Of a stretch of 64,000 bases of DNA, positions 36,456 through 44,898 are shown one piece after another (position 1 is the stretch's first letter; every line of letters begins with the position of its first letter). Position numbers and translations under genes: made by a program. This DNA comes from G963662905 sp963676725 (GTDB taxonomy: Bacteria > Bacteroidota > Bacteroidia > Bacteroidales > WRLA01): assembly GCA_963676725.1 (NCBI GenBank), contig OY781463.1, forward strand, positions 372,001 to 436,000, given 5' to 3'. Below the pieces are notes generated by a model, which did not search any database, was not told the DNA's origin, and saw only the letters and a program-made list of their open reading frames with translations.

Positions 36456-36965
36456 ATGATTAAGCTAAAACTATATAAACAAGATGATAACCGTTTAGTT
36501 ATACTGCAAATTATTGTTGGGGTTCTAGGCTTATTAGGTATATATTTTATATTCCCTAATTTAGAAAATAGTGTACTCATCGTTTTATTTTTTTTGATTT
36601 TAGGCTATGTCATGATTACGGAGAAATCAAATAAAGCAATTGGAATACTTTTTTTGGGAATAAATGAAATTAAACTTGAAACAATTGATATTAATATTCA
36701 ATTAAATTTATCTAACATAGATAAGATTGAATTATTTTATAGCGGTTATAAGGGTAAAAAGGTAGCGGGTGATTTTGTGCCACGATTTAATGTATTTTCT
36801 GGAATTGACAATTTTATAGCCATTGATGTTCTTAATAAAAGACTTCAATATAAGTTTTTTGTTGAAGATAAGGCTGAGGAAGATCAGATATTTAATATTA
36901 TTCAACAATGGGAAAAGAGTGGATATGATATGAGCAATATCTCTATTAATAAAAAAAAACACTAG
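36456..36965 (+). CDS. two-helix membrane protein, putative immunity protein
   Basis: The 169-residue protein starts with a short basic segment, then two adjacent membrane helices (about 14-34, VILQIIVGVLGLLGIYFI, and 38-55, SVLIVLFFLILGYVMI), then a soluble domain of about 110 residues. It lies 19 bases after the unknown tip and before the next displaced tip, so it is the likely immunity partner. The two-helix plus cytosolic PH-like layout resembles small bacterial membrane regulators, but no family is certain. Confidence 0.55.
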   Translation: MIKLKLYKQDDNRLVILQIIVGVLGLLGIYFIFPNLENSVLIVLFFLILGYVMITEKSNKAIGILFLGINEIKLETIDINIQLNLSNIDKIELFYSGYKGKKVAGDFVPRFNVFSGIDNFIAIDVLNKRLQYKFFVEDKAEEDQIFNIIQQWEKSGYDMSNISINKKKH

Positions 36966-37148
36966 ATCTCTCCGGCGTGTTGACGGGGCCACCCTAGCTA
37001 CCGCTCGATATTTTATCGAGTGATCTGTAAGCCATAAGGCGAGTACTTATACTACAAAGCATAATTAATGTGTTAATAAAGAAAAGAAAAAGCCACGGTA
37101 TGGCAGCCCACAAGCCGTTTATGACGAGCAAATAAAAATCTAAAATAA
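36966..37148. other. recombination scar between two tip modules
   Basis: This roughly 180-base stretch contains a small dyad (CTCGATATTTTATCGAG near 37004-37020). It also contains a phrase close to the start of the PKD gene: AGCCGTTTATGACGAGCAAA near 37112, compared with AGCGGTTTATGACGGGCAAA near 3321. I see no gene. It may be a remnant of earlier module exchange. Confidence 0.4.
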
Positions 37149-37193
37149 TCCATCGCCAGCCCCCTTAACCAATCCGATTATATTGCTAACTTT

Positions 37194-38273
37194 GTGTATG
37201 AAAACAACCAACTCCAATTTATCCTCACTTCCGAAGGCCGTATTATGATGCAAAACGAGGACACATACGAATACCAGTACTTCCTGAAAGACCATTTGGG
37301 AAATACGCGTATTACCCTCAGCCAAAACGGAACGATTTTGCAGGAAAATGCCTATTATCCTTTTGGGATGAACATTGCCGGTTTGAGTTCTGCCAACTCC
37401 AGCCCTGAGAATAAATATAAGTATAATGGTAAGGAGTTAGAGGGTGAGTTTGGCTTGGATTGGTATGATTATGGGGCGAGGTTTTATGATGTGGCTTTAG
37501 CCCGTTTCCATAGTGTTGACCCGATGGCAGACCAAAGATTATGGGTAAGCCCTTACAACTTCGTACAAAACAATCCTATTAATCGTATCGACCCGACAGG
37601 TGCACTGGATGATTGGTATCAAAGCGAAGCAGGGAATATAATCTGGCAGGACGGGGATGCACAAAACATTACAGTTAATGGGGAAGAGTTCAATAATATC
37701 GGCAAAACTTATACTCAGGATTTAGGAGATGGTGTCTCCATAACATACAGTCAAAATGAAGCTTCGTCAATGACAGAAACAGTATTAACTGGTGATGATT
37801 GGGCTACGCAACAGAATAGAGATGGTGTTAATTGTTGGGATGCTTCGTCCGAAATGGTTGAAAATGGAGGAGCCGAACCGCTGGCGGGAAGAGCAAACGG
37901 GATAGAGACAGGGGCTGAAAGTGGAACCAAAGACAATTACACCGTAAATGCAACAGATAATTCAACAGACGGACAAAATTATCTTGACGGGCAAATTAAC
38001 CAAGGAAATCCTATTCTTGTAGGTGTTGATTATGCATATGGAAAAAACAGAAATGGTGGAACAACAGACCATTTTGTAGCAGTCTCATCTAGAACAACTA
38101 ATTTGCAAACAGGGGGCAAATCTTACAATTTTTATGAGCCTGGTACGCAATGGAAAGCTAAAGGCACGCATTCTTCAAATGTGTTTAATCCAAATTCAAA
38201 AGGATTATTGCAAGGAACAACAAATTATAGCGGTAAGACATATACTGTAACACATGTAAGAAAAAATAAATAA
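37194..38273 (+). CDS. displaced RHS tip with papain-like cysteine protease domain
   Basis: Core homology begins at about 37155 (SPLNQSDYIANFVYENN) after a stop at 37146, and GTG 37194 is the first in-frame start. About 130 core residues precede the tip, which begins after NNPINRIDPTGALDD. The tip has a cysteine in GVNCWDAS (Cys codon at 37833), a histidine in TTDHFVAV (His codon at 38070) and a following YNFYEPG. This Cys...His...polar order with DHFVAV is that of papain/C39/NlpC-like proteases. The Cys and His are separated by 78 residues. It would cleave a protein or peptide in the target cell. The immunity gene starts 1 base downstream. Confidence 0.7.
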   Translation: MYENNQLQFILTSEGRIMMQNEDTYEYQYFLKDHLGNTRITLSQNGTILQENAYYPFGMNIAGLSSANSSPENKYKYNGKELEGEFGLDWYDYGARFYDVALARFHSVDPMADQRLWVSPYNFVQNNPINRIDPTGALDDWYQSEAGNIIWQDGDAQNITVNGEEFNNIGKTYTQDLGDGVSITYSQNEASSMTETVLTGDDWATQQNRDGVNCWDASSEMVENGGAEPLAGRANGIETGAESGTKDNYTVNATDNSTDGQNYLDGQINQGNPILVGVDYAYGKNRNGGTTDHFVAVSSRTTNLQTGGKSYNFYEPGTQWKAKGTHSSNVFNPNSKGLLQGTTNYSGKTYTVTHVRKNK

Positions 38274-38274
38274 C

Positions 38275-38904
38275 ATGAAATTAATTTTAATTATTGGTTT
38301 ATTATTTTCTTGTACTTCAACATCTGATTTTCAAGAAGAATATCTTAGGCATTTTAATAGAACCGAATTACCATTTTCAATTGATAGAGCCAATATTTTT
38401 GAATATAAAAAGATTGTATTTAATAAAATTACGGAAACTCATCACAGAAGTGAGTACCCTATTTTGGACAGTTCAAATTACAAATACATTAAGACAAAAG
38501 ATGTTGATGAAATCGAATATAGATGCCTGTACAAATTTGAATTATCAGATGATAACTGGGCTACTATTATTATTGAGGATTATATTGAAGATGATGAAAT
38601 AAATGAAGTTTGGTTTGTGCTTTACACTTATAATAGACAAGGTGAAATAATAGAAACTTTACTTTTAGGAGGCTATAAAATCGATTATAAAGAACAGTTT
38701 TATTCTATTGATAAGGAATTGAATATTAGTACAGAATTGTATGAGTTTTTACCACCACCGGATAATGATTATGATAATATTTATGCAAAGAAGACAACTA
38801 AGAAGTATAAATTGTTAACAACAGGAAAAATTCTTAAACAAGAAGAGATAGAAGAGAAAGAGAAGTTTACCATTACGGAAAATGGATATAAAGAAATTAA
38901 CTAA
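38275..38904 (+). CDS. putative immunity lipoprotein for the cysteine-protease tip
   Basis: This 209-residue protein starts 1 base after the toxin stop. A short lipoprotein signal (LILIIGLLFSC, Cys13) is followed by an acidic domain rich in Glu, Asp, Tyr and Ile (TIIIEDYIEDDEINEVWF). I recognise no family. Its tight spacing and the pattern of the array make it the candidate inhibitor of the protease tip. Its 3' end overlaps the open frame of the next tip by 23 bases, which looks like a recombination joint. Confidence 0.6.
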   Translation: MKLILIIGLLFSCTSTSDFQEEYLRHFNRTELPFSIDRANIFEYKKIVFNKITETHHRSEYPILDSSNYKYIKTKDVDEIEYRCLYKFELSDDNWATIIIEDYIEDDEINEVWFVLYTYNRQGEIIETLLLGGYKIDYKEQFYSIDKELNISTELYEFLPPPDNDYDNIYAKKTTKKYKLLTTGKILKQEEIEEKEKFTITENGYKEIN

Positions 38905-40174
38905 CTACAGAAATCCAGCTCCACAGGATATACCATCCGGCGGTGAAAAAAACGGCGAAAACTATTCAGTTGATTTGGAATACGACGCCTCCGGCGCAAA
39001 AAGGGCAAAGCAAACAAAAACAGATGCCAGCCCCCTCGAGCTAACCAATTATATTGCTAACTTTGTGTATGAAAACAACCAACTCCAGTTTATCCTCACT
39101 TCCGAAGGCCGCATTATGATGCAAAACAATGGCACATACGAATACCAGTATTTCCTCAAGGATCATTTGGGCAATACCCGCATTAGCCTCAGCCAAAACG
39201 GAACGATTTTGCAGGAAGACGCCTATTATCCTTTTGGGATGAACATTGCCGCTTTGAGTTCTGCCAGCTCCAGCCCAGAGAATAAATACAAGTATAATGG
39301 AAAGCGTTGCACTGAGCGTAGTCGAAGTGAGTTGGAAGGTGAGTTTGGATTAGAGTGGTATGATTATGGGGCGAGGTTTTATGATGCGGTTTTGGGTAGA
39401 TTCCACACTGTTGACCCACTTGCTGAAAACTATTCTTTCCAATCTCCATTTGTTTATGCAGCAAATAATCCGATAAGGTTTATTGATTTTATGGGAATGT
39501 CTGCTGGTGACTATTATGATCAGAAAGGTAATTATTTAGGAACAGATGGTGTTGATGATCAAAAAAACTATGTAGTTACTGATAGAAAAGAAGCGAAAAA
39601 GATAAAGAAAGCAGACAAAAAAGGTGGAAATTACACAGCGTCTGTTGATTCAAAAGTTGAACTTCCAGAATATGGCGTTAGAAGTGATATGGGGGATGCA
39701 GTTGATAGATCTGGTAGTAACTCATTCCATGAAGAAGGCGGAGTTATTGCTAACATGTCAGACGGTAGCAAAAAAGTAGTTAATGCTAAACCTGGGGCTG
39801 ACGCTGACCCACGAGTAGATGGTTATGCAGAGATAAATGTTTTAGATGCTGCTGATCCTTCTGAATTGAAAGGGTACGGGACTTTGGATGGCACTTTTCA
39901 CACTCATCCAGATGGAACTATTAAAGAATCAAATAGTTCATCCAGTAGTACAAGTGGTACAACTATTGGTGGCACAACAACAACCAGTTATTTTGTGCAA
40001 TCTCCATCTGATGTTGATATATCAGTTCATGCAGGACGCTCAAGTCGTGGATTGGTTACAGGAAACTCCTATGTTTTAGGTACGGGAAGTAATAAAGTAT
40101 ATATTTATAATGGAAAAGGAGTGCAGGCAACATTCCCATTACAAAAATTTAGAACTAAGCTGAAAAATGAATAA
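38882..40174 (+). CDS. displaced RHS tip with JAB/JAMM-like peptidase domain (right copy)
   Basis: The open frame starts inside the preceding gene at ATG 38882; true RHS homology begins near 38975 (YDASGAKRAKQTK). It keeps about 150 core residues and the same tip as 1336-2445, with identical protein sequence from the WYDYG region to the C-terminus, including FHTHP and SPSDVD. The 24-base in-frame insert (RCTERSRS) in the core is also present. It has no signal peptide, so it is an orphan tip. From 39026 on it is part of the 3.5-kb repeat shared with 1297-4819. Confidence 0.75.
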   Translation: MDIKKLTNYRNPAPQDIPSGGEKNGENYSVDLEYDASGAKRAKQTKTDASPLELTNYIANFVYENNQLQFILTSEGRIMMQNNGTYEYQYFLKDHLGNTRISLSQNGTILQEDAYYPFGMNIAALSSASSSPENKYKYNGKRCTERSRSELEGEFGLEWYDYGARFYDAVLGRFHTVDPLAENYSFQSPFVYAANNPIRFIDFMGMSAGDYYDQKGNYLGTDGVDDQKNYVVTDRKEAKKIKKADKKGGNYTASVDSKVELPEYGVRSDMGDAVDRSGSNSFHEEGGVIANMSDGSKKVVNAKPGADADPRVDGYAEINVLDAADPSELKGYGTLDGTFHTHPDGTIKESNSSSSSTSGTTIGGTTTTSYFVQSPSDVDISVHAGRSSRGLVTGNSYVLGTGSNKVYIYNGKGVQATFPLQKFRTKLKNE

Positions 40175-40637
40175 GTTGATAAAGTATAGCATTGTATTGT
40201 TACTGCTTGTTTTTAAGGTGAATGCTTACTCACAAGAAATTCAAAGCATAGAATTATTGTATGTTGTTAATGGAAAAGAAAAGAAGATAAAAAGTGATAG
40301 TAAAATCCTTTTTATTCAAAATGAAGATACGATAGTGTCAGATATTTGCTGTAATAAAGTATATCTTCCATCTCTTGATCCATATAAAAATGTGGACATA
40401 TCATTTTGTTTTGGGAAGAAAGAATTGTTCTTTGCTTCTATACCAGCTAAGAAATTATTAATAAATCAGAAAATTATATGGGAGCTTGGGTATTTTAAGA
40501 AATTTGGTGAAAGAGAAAAGGAAGAGTTTTATCAGGTGAAAGACTTTTCGAAACTAAAAGAACTTTACTACTGGAAATTTAGCCCACAAGAATTTGGTGA
40601 TGGGACAATCACATTGGTTACTATTCCAAAGAGCTGA
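40167..40637 (+). CDS. exported putative immunity protein for the JAB-like tip (right copy)
   Basis: The 156-residue protein is identical to the product of 2438-2908, with the same 8-base overlap with the toxin gene and the same signal peptide (LLLLVFKVNAYSQ). Perfect conservation of toxin, partner and spacer, next to diverged flanks, argues that the pair moves or is converted as one unit. Confidence 0.65.
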   Translation: MNKLIKYSIVLLLLVFKVNAYSQEIQSIELLYVVNGKEKKIKSDSKILFIQNEDTIVSDICCNKVYLPSLDPYKNVDISFCFGKKELFFASIPAKKLLINQKIIWELGYFKKFGEREKEEFYQVKDFSKLKELYYWKFSPQEFGDGTITLVTIPKS

Positions 40638-40883
40638 TTAAGAAAGCCCAGCATCGTTCAGGTTTTCTCTTTTATAAAGCAGCAATATTTTTAAGTTTAA
40701 TAGATTTAATAAACCCGTCAATAACCGAAAGGATATTCCCTTTATTGGTATCGTCTGCATATTCCGGTCATATTCACCCACTAATCTAGGAACAACTCAT
40801 ATAACAATTTCGTCTCTGAGGTTAGTAATGCTATTATTTGTACTCTTTAGTAAAATTTGGTTCTTCTCATAAATAAAAGACAT

Positions 40884-40891
40884 TATATTTG
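40884..40891 (+). promoter_or_regulatory. candidate -7 element of the second PKD-protein gene
   Basis: TATATTTG in the same place as at 3155-3162, 24 bases before the TTG start. Confidence 0.45.
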
Positions 40892-40915
40892 TATTGAATT
40901 CTATAATAAAAACAT

Positions 40916-42523
40916 TTGCGCCAAATAATTTCCATAATATTCTGCCTTTTGTTGCCTTTTGCGCTTTTTGCACAGGGAGGACAGGGAGATAATTGGTATT
41001 TTGGGATTAAAGCAGGAATAAGCTTCAATACAGCAAGTGGTGCACCGGAAGCCGTTTATAATGGGCAAATGGAAACCTTCGAAGGCTGCGCCAGTATATC
41101 TGATGCTCAGGGAAATCTTTTATTCTATACTGATGGATCCGTGGTTTGGAACAGCCAGCATGACACCATGCCCAATGGCAATGGATTGCTGGGAAATTTT
41201 TCTTCGGCCATGTCTTCTATTGTAGTCCCAAAGCCTGGCAATCAATATTTATACTATGTTTTCACAGTACCTCTGGAACAGGAATCTGTGGGACTGCGTT
41301 ATTCTGTTGTAGATATGAACCTAGATGGCGGTCTGGGCGATGTCACTTCCGAAAAGAATATTTATCTCACCGGCCCTGTTCACGAAGCTGTTACATCGGT
41401 CAGGCATGGCGGCGGACTAGGTTATTGGGTCATTACCCACCTCTGGCAAACCAATACTTTTCAGGCCTTTTTGATAGATGCAGATTCGGTACATACAACA
41501 CCTGTTGAAAGCAATTGCGGACTTGTGGACATATCACCGGAAGGTGTCCCGGGAGGCTATATAAAAACATCCATGCAAGGGGATAAATTGGCCTGTTATG
41601 TACAGAATGTTAATCTTTATATGCAATTATCTGACTTTAATAATATTACTGGAGAAATATCTAACCCCATACCGATACGGGATAACGATGGTTCCTATTG
41701 TCTTGAGTTTTCACCGGATGGCAGCAGGCTTTATGTAAGTTGCTGGGATTATTTAAAACAATATGATTTGACACAAGCCGATTCCTCTTCCATTGTCAAT
41801 TCGATGCAGGTTGTTGCGATAAAGGAACCGCTCCAAAGCTCTTTCGGCGCCATACAGATTGCTCCTGATGGAAAAATTTATTGTGTTCGTTTTTTGTCAA
41901 CATGGTTAAGTTCTATTGAACAACCCAACGAATTAGGTGAAGACTGTATTTTTATTGATTCTGTTTTAAATCTGGATGATGGCTCAGGTGATTACTATGG
42001 AATGCTCGGCCTCCCCGCCTTCATCCAGTCCTTCTTCAACCCCGCAAATTTCACATGGGAAGGCCATTGCATTGGGGATACCACCTTTTTCGCCATTACT
42101 GATACCGCCTCCCAGGATTCTGTTTTCTGGGATTTTGGGGATACAATAACAGGCATCCTGAATAATTCCACATCATTTTTTCCCTACCATATTTATTCAG
42201 ATACTGGTAGTTTCCAAGTCAGTGTTATTGGGTATAACAATAGCCTGAACGACACTACTTTGCAGGAGATTTTTATCCATCCTCTGCCTGTTCCATTTTT
42301 ACCAACAGATACCGGCTTTTGCGAAGGCTATGGCGTAAACCTCTGGCCGGGGTATTTTCAATCCTACCTCTGGCAAAACGGCTCAACAGATACCAGCTTT
42401 TATGCGGATACAACGCTGAACGTAATTGTGGAAGTAACGGATATCCACGGTTGCAAAGCCACAGACAGCACCCATGCTGTGGAGCATAGCAAACCAGCAC
42501 CTGTGGTGATTTATCATGATTAG
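40916..42523 (+). CDS. secreted PKD-domain surface protein lacking a T9SS sorting domain (right copy)
   Basis: This 535-residue paralogue of 3187-4794 uses the same TTG start and has the same signal peptide, PKD domain and early stop. About 17 residues differ, mainly in the first 320 (for example NGQMETFEG, FTVPLEQES) and the last 70 (FCEGYGVNLWPGYF). Homology between the copies stops 25 bases after the stop codon. Because both copies end at the same residue, truncation came before the duplication. It closes the array at both loci. Confidence 0.7.
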   Translation: MRQIISIIFCLLLPFALFAQGGQGDNWYFGIKAGISFNTASGAPEAVYNGQMETFEGCASISDAQGNLLFYTDGSVVWNSQHDTMPNGNGLLGNFSSAMSSIVVPKPGNQYLYYVFTVPLEQESVGLRYSVVDMNLDGGLGDVTSEKNIYLTGPVHEAVTSVRHGGGLGYWVITHLWQTNTFQAFLIDADSVHTTPVESNCGLVDISPEGVPGGYIKTSMQGDKLACYVQNVNLYMQLSDFNNITGEISNPIPIRDNDGSYCLEFSPDGSRLYVSCWDYLKQYDLTQADSSSIVNSMQVVAIKEPLQSSFGAIQIAPDGKIYCVRFLSTWLSSIEQPNELGEDCIFIDSVLNLDDGSGDYYGMLGLPAFIQSFFNPANFTWEGHCIGDTTFFAITDTASQDSVFWDFGDTITGILNNSTSFFPYHIYSDTGSFQVSVIGYNNSLNDTTLQEIFIHPLPVPFLPTDTGFCEGYGVNLWPGYFQSYLWQNGSTDTSFYADTTLNVIVEVTDIHGCKATDSTHAVEHSKPAPVVIYHD

Positions 42524-42568
42524 TATTGGGAAAAGGTTTGGGGATTTTGTTGTTTCCAGCAGATTAAA

Positions 42569-42890
42569 AAGCTGTTCAGTAAGAAACATTTCCTCCAACG
42601 AAATTGATGCGTCTTCAGGATTAATATTTGGGACTATCCTCCCGGATTATAAACTCCGAAAACACATTGCTTTCCCAATAGCTTTGCTTCTCCTTCATTT
42701 CTCTGTGGAACACGCCCAAAATAGATTTTTGGTCAAGATTTTTCTTCGGAAATTCCGGAAATTTCATAAGAATCATTAATATTTTCACTTTTTCGGGGTG
42801 TTTTTTGATGAATACTGGCTGAATTTGGCCCTGTTTTCGGAAGCTTTAGACAATTTTGTATAAATTCAGCTAATAATTTGTTAAAAATCC
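42569..42890 (+). repeat. 0.3-kb direct repeat, copy A
   Basis: This segment aligns with 44051-44380 at roughly 80 % with few gaps (shared words include CTTTGCTTCTCCTTCATTTC, AAAATAGATTTTTGGTCAAG and ACTTTTTCGGGGTGTTTT). Both strands can be read as protein over about 50 codons, but neither frame is kept in both copies; the minus frame is broken by a TAG in copy B. I take it as non-coding or as gene debris. Confidence 0.65.
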
Positions 42891-43305
42891 GCTAAAAATT
42901 CTATAAGAACTTAAAATTTCCTAAGAATTAGTGTGTATTTCCTAAAATTGAAAAAATATTATCCATTGAATATCAGATGTATAAGAATTTTACATTCCTG
43001 TAGTCCGAAATATTTACATCGAAGGATGAATTGATTGATTTTGTCTGTTTCTGTTGATTCTAATCCGGTTTGTGGTTCTATTTGCGTCTGAATTTGTTTG
43101 TTTTAGTTGATCTCAGTTATAGAATATGGAATATGCAATAGGAATATGTTGCCTCCGCCATTGGTGTAAAGTGTCACTAATTATGAATCATACTAGCCCC
43201 TTTTTAAACAAGGATTTCTTGGTTTTTGTGAATTTGCTATCCAAATAATCTATTGTCTTAGACTTTATCAAAAGGAAGCTTATTGGCGTGAGGCGCATTT
43301 GGTAA

Positions 43306-43680
43306 GCATATATAGCTAAAAAGAAACAAAGCATTTCGGCAGACACAGCAAAACTGCTAAAAAAAGAAAGACTAATTGAAGGCAGAAAACCCAATTATTT
43401 TGTAGCAGCATCTGTGGTACAAGAAACGGGACGAGAAGTTGATTATATTAAAATGAGAGGGATTGATGATGATTATATTCAGAAAGTAATAACAGATTAT
43501 TTAAAAAAGTTTAAAGAGGGCAAAAGAGAACATTTCGAATTGATATTATTAAAAAAACTTCCCGATATATTAAGCCTTGCTCTGAAGCAGACTAAAATCA
43601 AAAATAATCTACAATACTTGAGAAAGAAAGGGGTAGTTGTAGTTAATGGCAAAATTTGGACAATGTCTAAAAACGGATAA
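43306..43680 (+). pseudogene. C-terminal remnant of an AlbA_2/Schlafen-type ATP-binding regulator
   Basis: The frame has no start. It reads KLLKKERLIEGRKPNYFVAA, then TGREVDYIKMRGIDDDYIQK and a winged-helix-like end (KNNLQYLRKKGVVVVNG). In my reading this is the C-terminal winged-helix part of RecG-like/AlbA_2 transcriptional regulators that are common in Bacteroidota. The N-terminal AlbA_2 and ATPase parts are missing upstream, where the sequence is full of stops. It lies between the two 0.3-kb repeats, so a larger gene was probably deleted or rearranged there. Confidence 0.55.
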
Positions 43681-44050
43681 TGGACATTTTTTTAGACATT
43701 TTACTAGACGTAATTCTCATGTAATACTACTTGAGCATTTAGAAAGAATTTTAGATATAGCTATTGAATTTTCTGTTGATTATTATTGCCGTCAATTTAA
43801 TGTCACTATATCAGAGACAAGATATTCCGGACTATGCTGACCCCCCCCCTCAAAAAGGAAACGGTTCAAAAAACAAGCAATGCCCACTCATAGCTATCCT
43901 TTTCCGCCAAAAACACAACAAACCACAACAAAACCCAACACCTAAACCACCCCCAACTTTTGTTGTCTTTTGTTCTTCCAAGGATGTGCAAAGCCGATTT
44001 TTGTTGTCTTCTACTGCTATCACAACAATATTTTATTGAAATTCACAACA
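43681..44050. other. degenerate stretch with a C9 run
   Basis: Short open frames occur but none has a recognisable product. The sequence has a run of nine C at 43841-43849 and phrases such as TTTTGTTGTCTTTTGTTCTT that recur near 43990. I see no gene. Confidence 0.4.
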
Positions 44051-44380
44051 AAAAGCGGTTCAGAAAAAAACATCTTCTCTAGAAAAGCTGCTGTGTCTTC
44101 AAGAGCAATATCTGTGACGATCCTTCCGGATTATAAACTTAGAAAACACATTGCTTTCCCAAAAGCTTTGCTTCTCCTTCATTTCTCTTTGGAAGATGCC
44201 CAAAATAGATTTTTGGTCAAGATTTTTCTATGGAAATACCGGAAATTTCATAAGAATCACTAATATTTTCACTTTTTCGGGGTGTTTTCTGATAAATATG
44301 GGCTGAATTTGACGCAATTTTCGCCGATTTCAGATGAATTTGTATAAATACAGCTAATAAACAGCCTAATTACGACTATT
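44051..44380 (+). repeat. 0.3-kb direct repeat, copy B
   Basis: Partner of 42569-42890 in the same orientation, about 1.48 kb further on. The two copies bracket the broken AlbA_2-type gene. Confidence 0.65.
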
Positions 44381-44898
44381 TACGGCTAAATACACGTAGA
44401 AACATCAAAAAACACATAAAAACAAAAAAATTACAAAGCTGATTATCAGGTATATACATTTTTTTGGGGGTGCGTAGAAGGAAATAGTTACATTTTGGGC
44501 TGTATTGACAAATTTTGGCTGATTTTGGCTAATTTTGATCTGGTTTGTGGCTTTGATTACGGATGAATTTGCTAATCACACGCAATCTTCAAAACAATTT
44601 AGTAGCTAATCCTGTGCGAAGTCAATTTCCGAGCAATCGATATATTAATGACATGTAAAGGGATCCCGAATTCCAACATCTCTATATTTTTAAAAGAATT
44701 GCCATAAATTTATTTAATTTTGAATCATATTATGCAATGCATGATCCCTGTAGCACTGTTTTTGTTTGTCTTTCGGATTACATCCCTGAGATCTTTGATT
44801 TTTCATAAATTTAGATGAAATAATATAAGGAGAAAAAACGGCTAAAAGAGAATAATTGGGGGGGGTGCTTGTGCTGTTATCAACAAATAAATTTTAGA
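44381..44898. other. AT-rich non-coding stretch with a G8 run
   Basis: No gene is recognised. Phrases of the kind GGCTGATTTTGGCTAATTTT (near 44517) repeat weakly, and a run of eight G at 44858-44865 lies 33 bases before the next ATG. Confidence 0.4.

Larger units (their letters stand above)
39026..42548 (+). repeat. 3.5-kb direct repeat, copy 2
   Basis: This is the partner of 1297-4819, the same length with no gap. It covers the end of the array inside the integrative element, while copy 1 is on the chromosome outside it. Identical blocks alternate with blocks that carry substitutions. Confidence 0.9.

Noticed and set aside
34022..39390. Repeated RHS core segments as a CRISPR-like or tandem repeat array
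   Set aside because: They are coding, about 350 bp long, and irregularly spaced by toxin and immunity genes; they are recombining core ends.
42516..42779. Plus-strand open frame of 87 codons after the PKD gene
   Set aside because: It starts inside the PKD gene and runs through repeat copy A; the matching frame in copy B differs by non-conservative changes and has no start or function.
44858..44865. G8 run as a phase-variable switch of the 321-residue protein
   Set aside because: The run lies 33 bases before the likely ATG and outside the coding part; a promoter-spacing effect cannot be excluded but nothing supports it.
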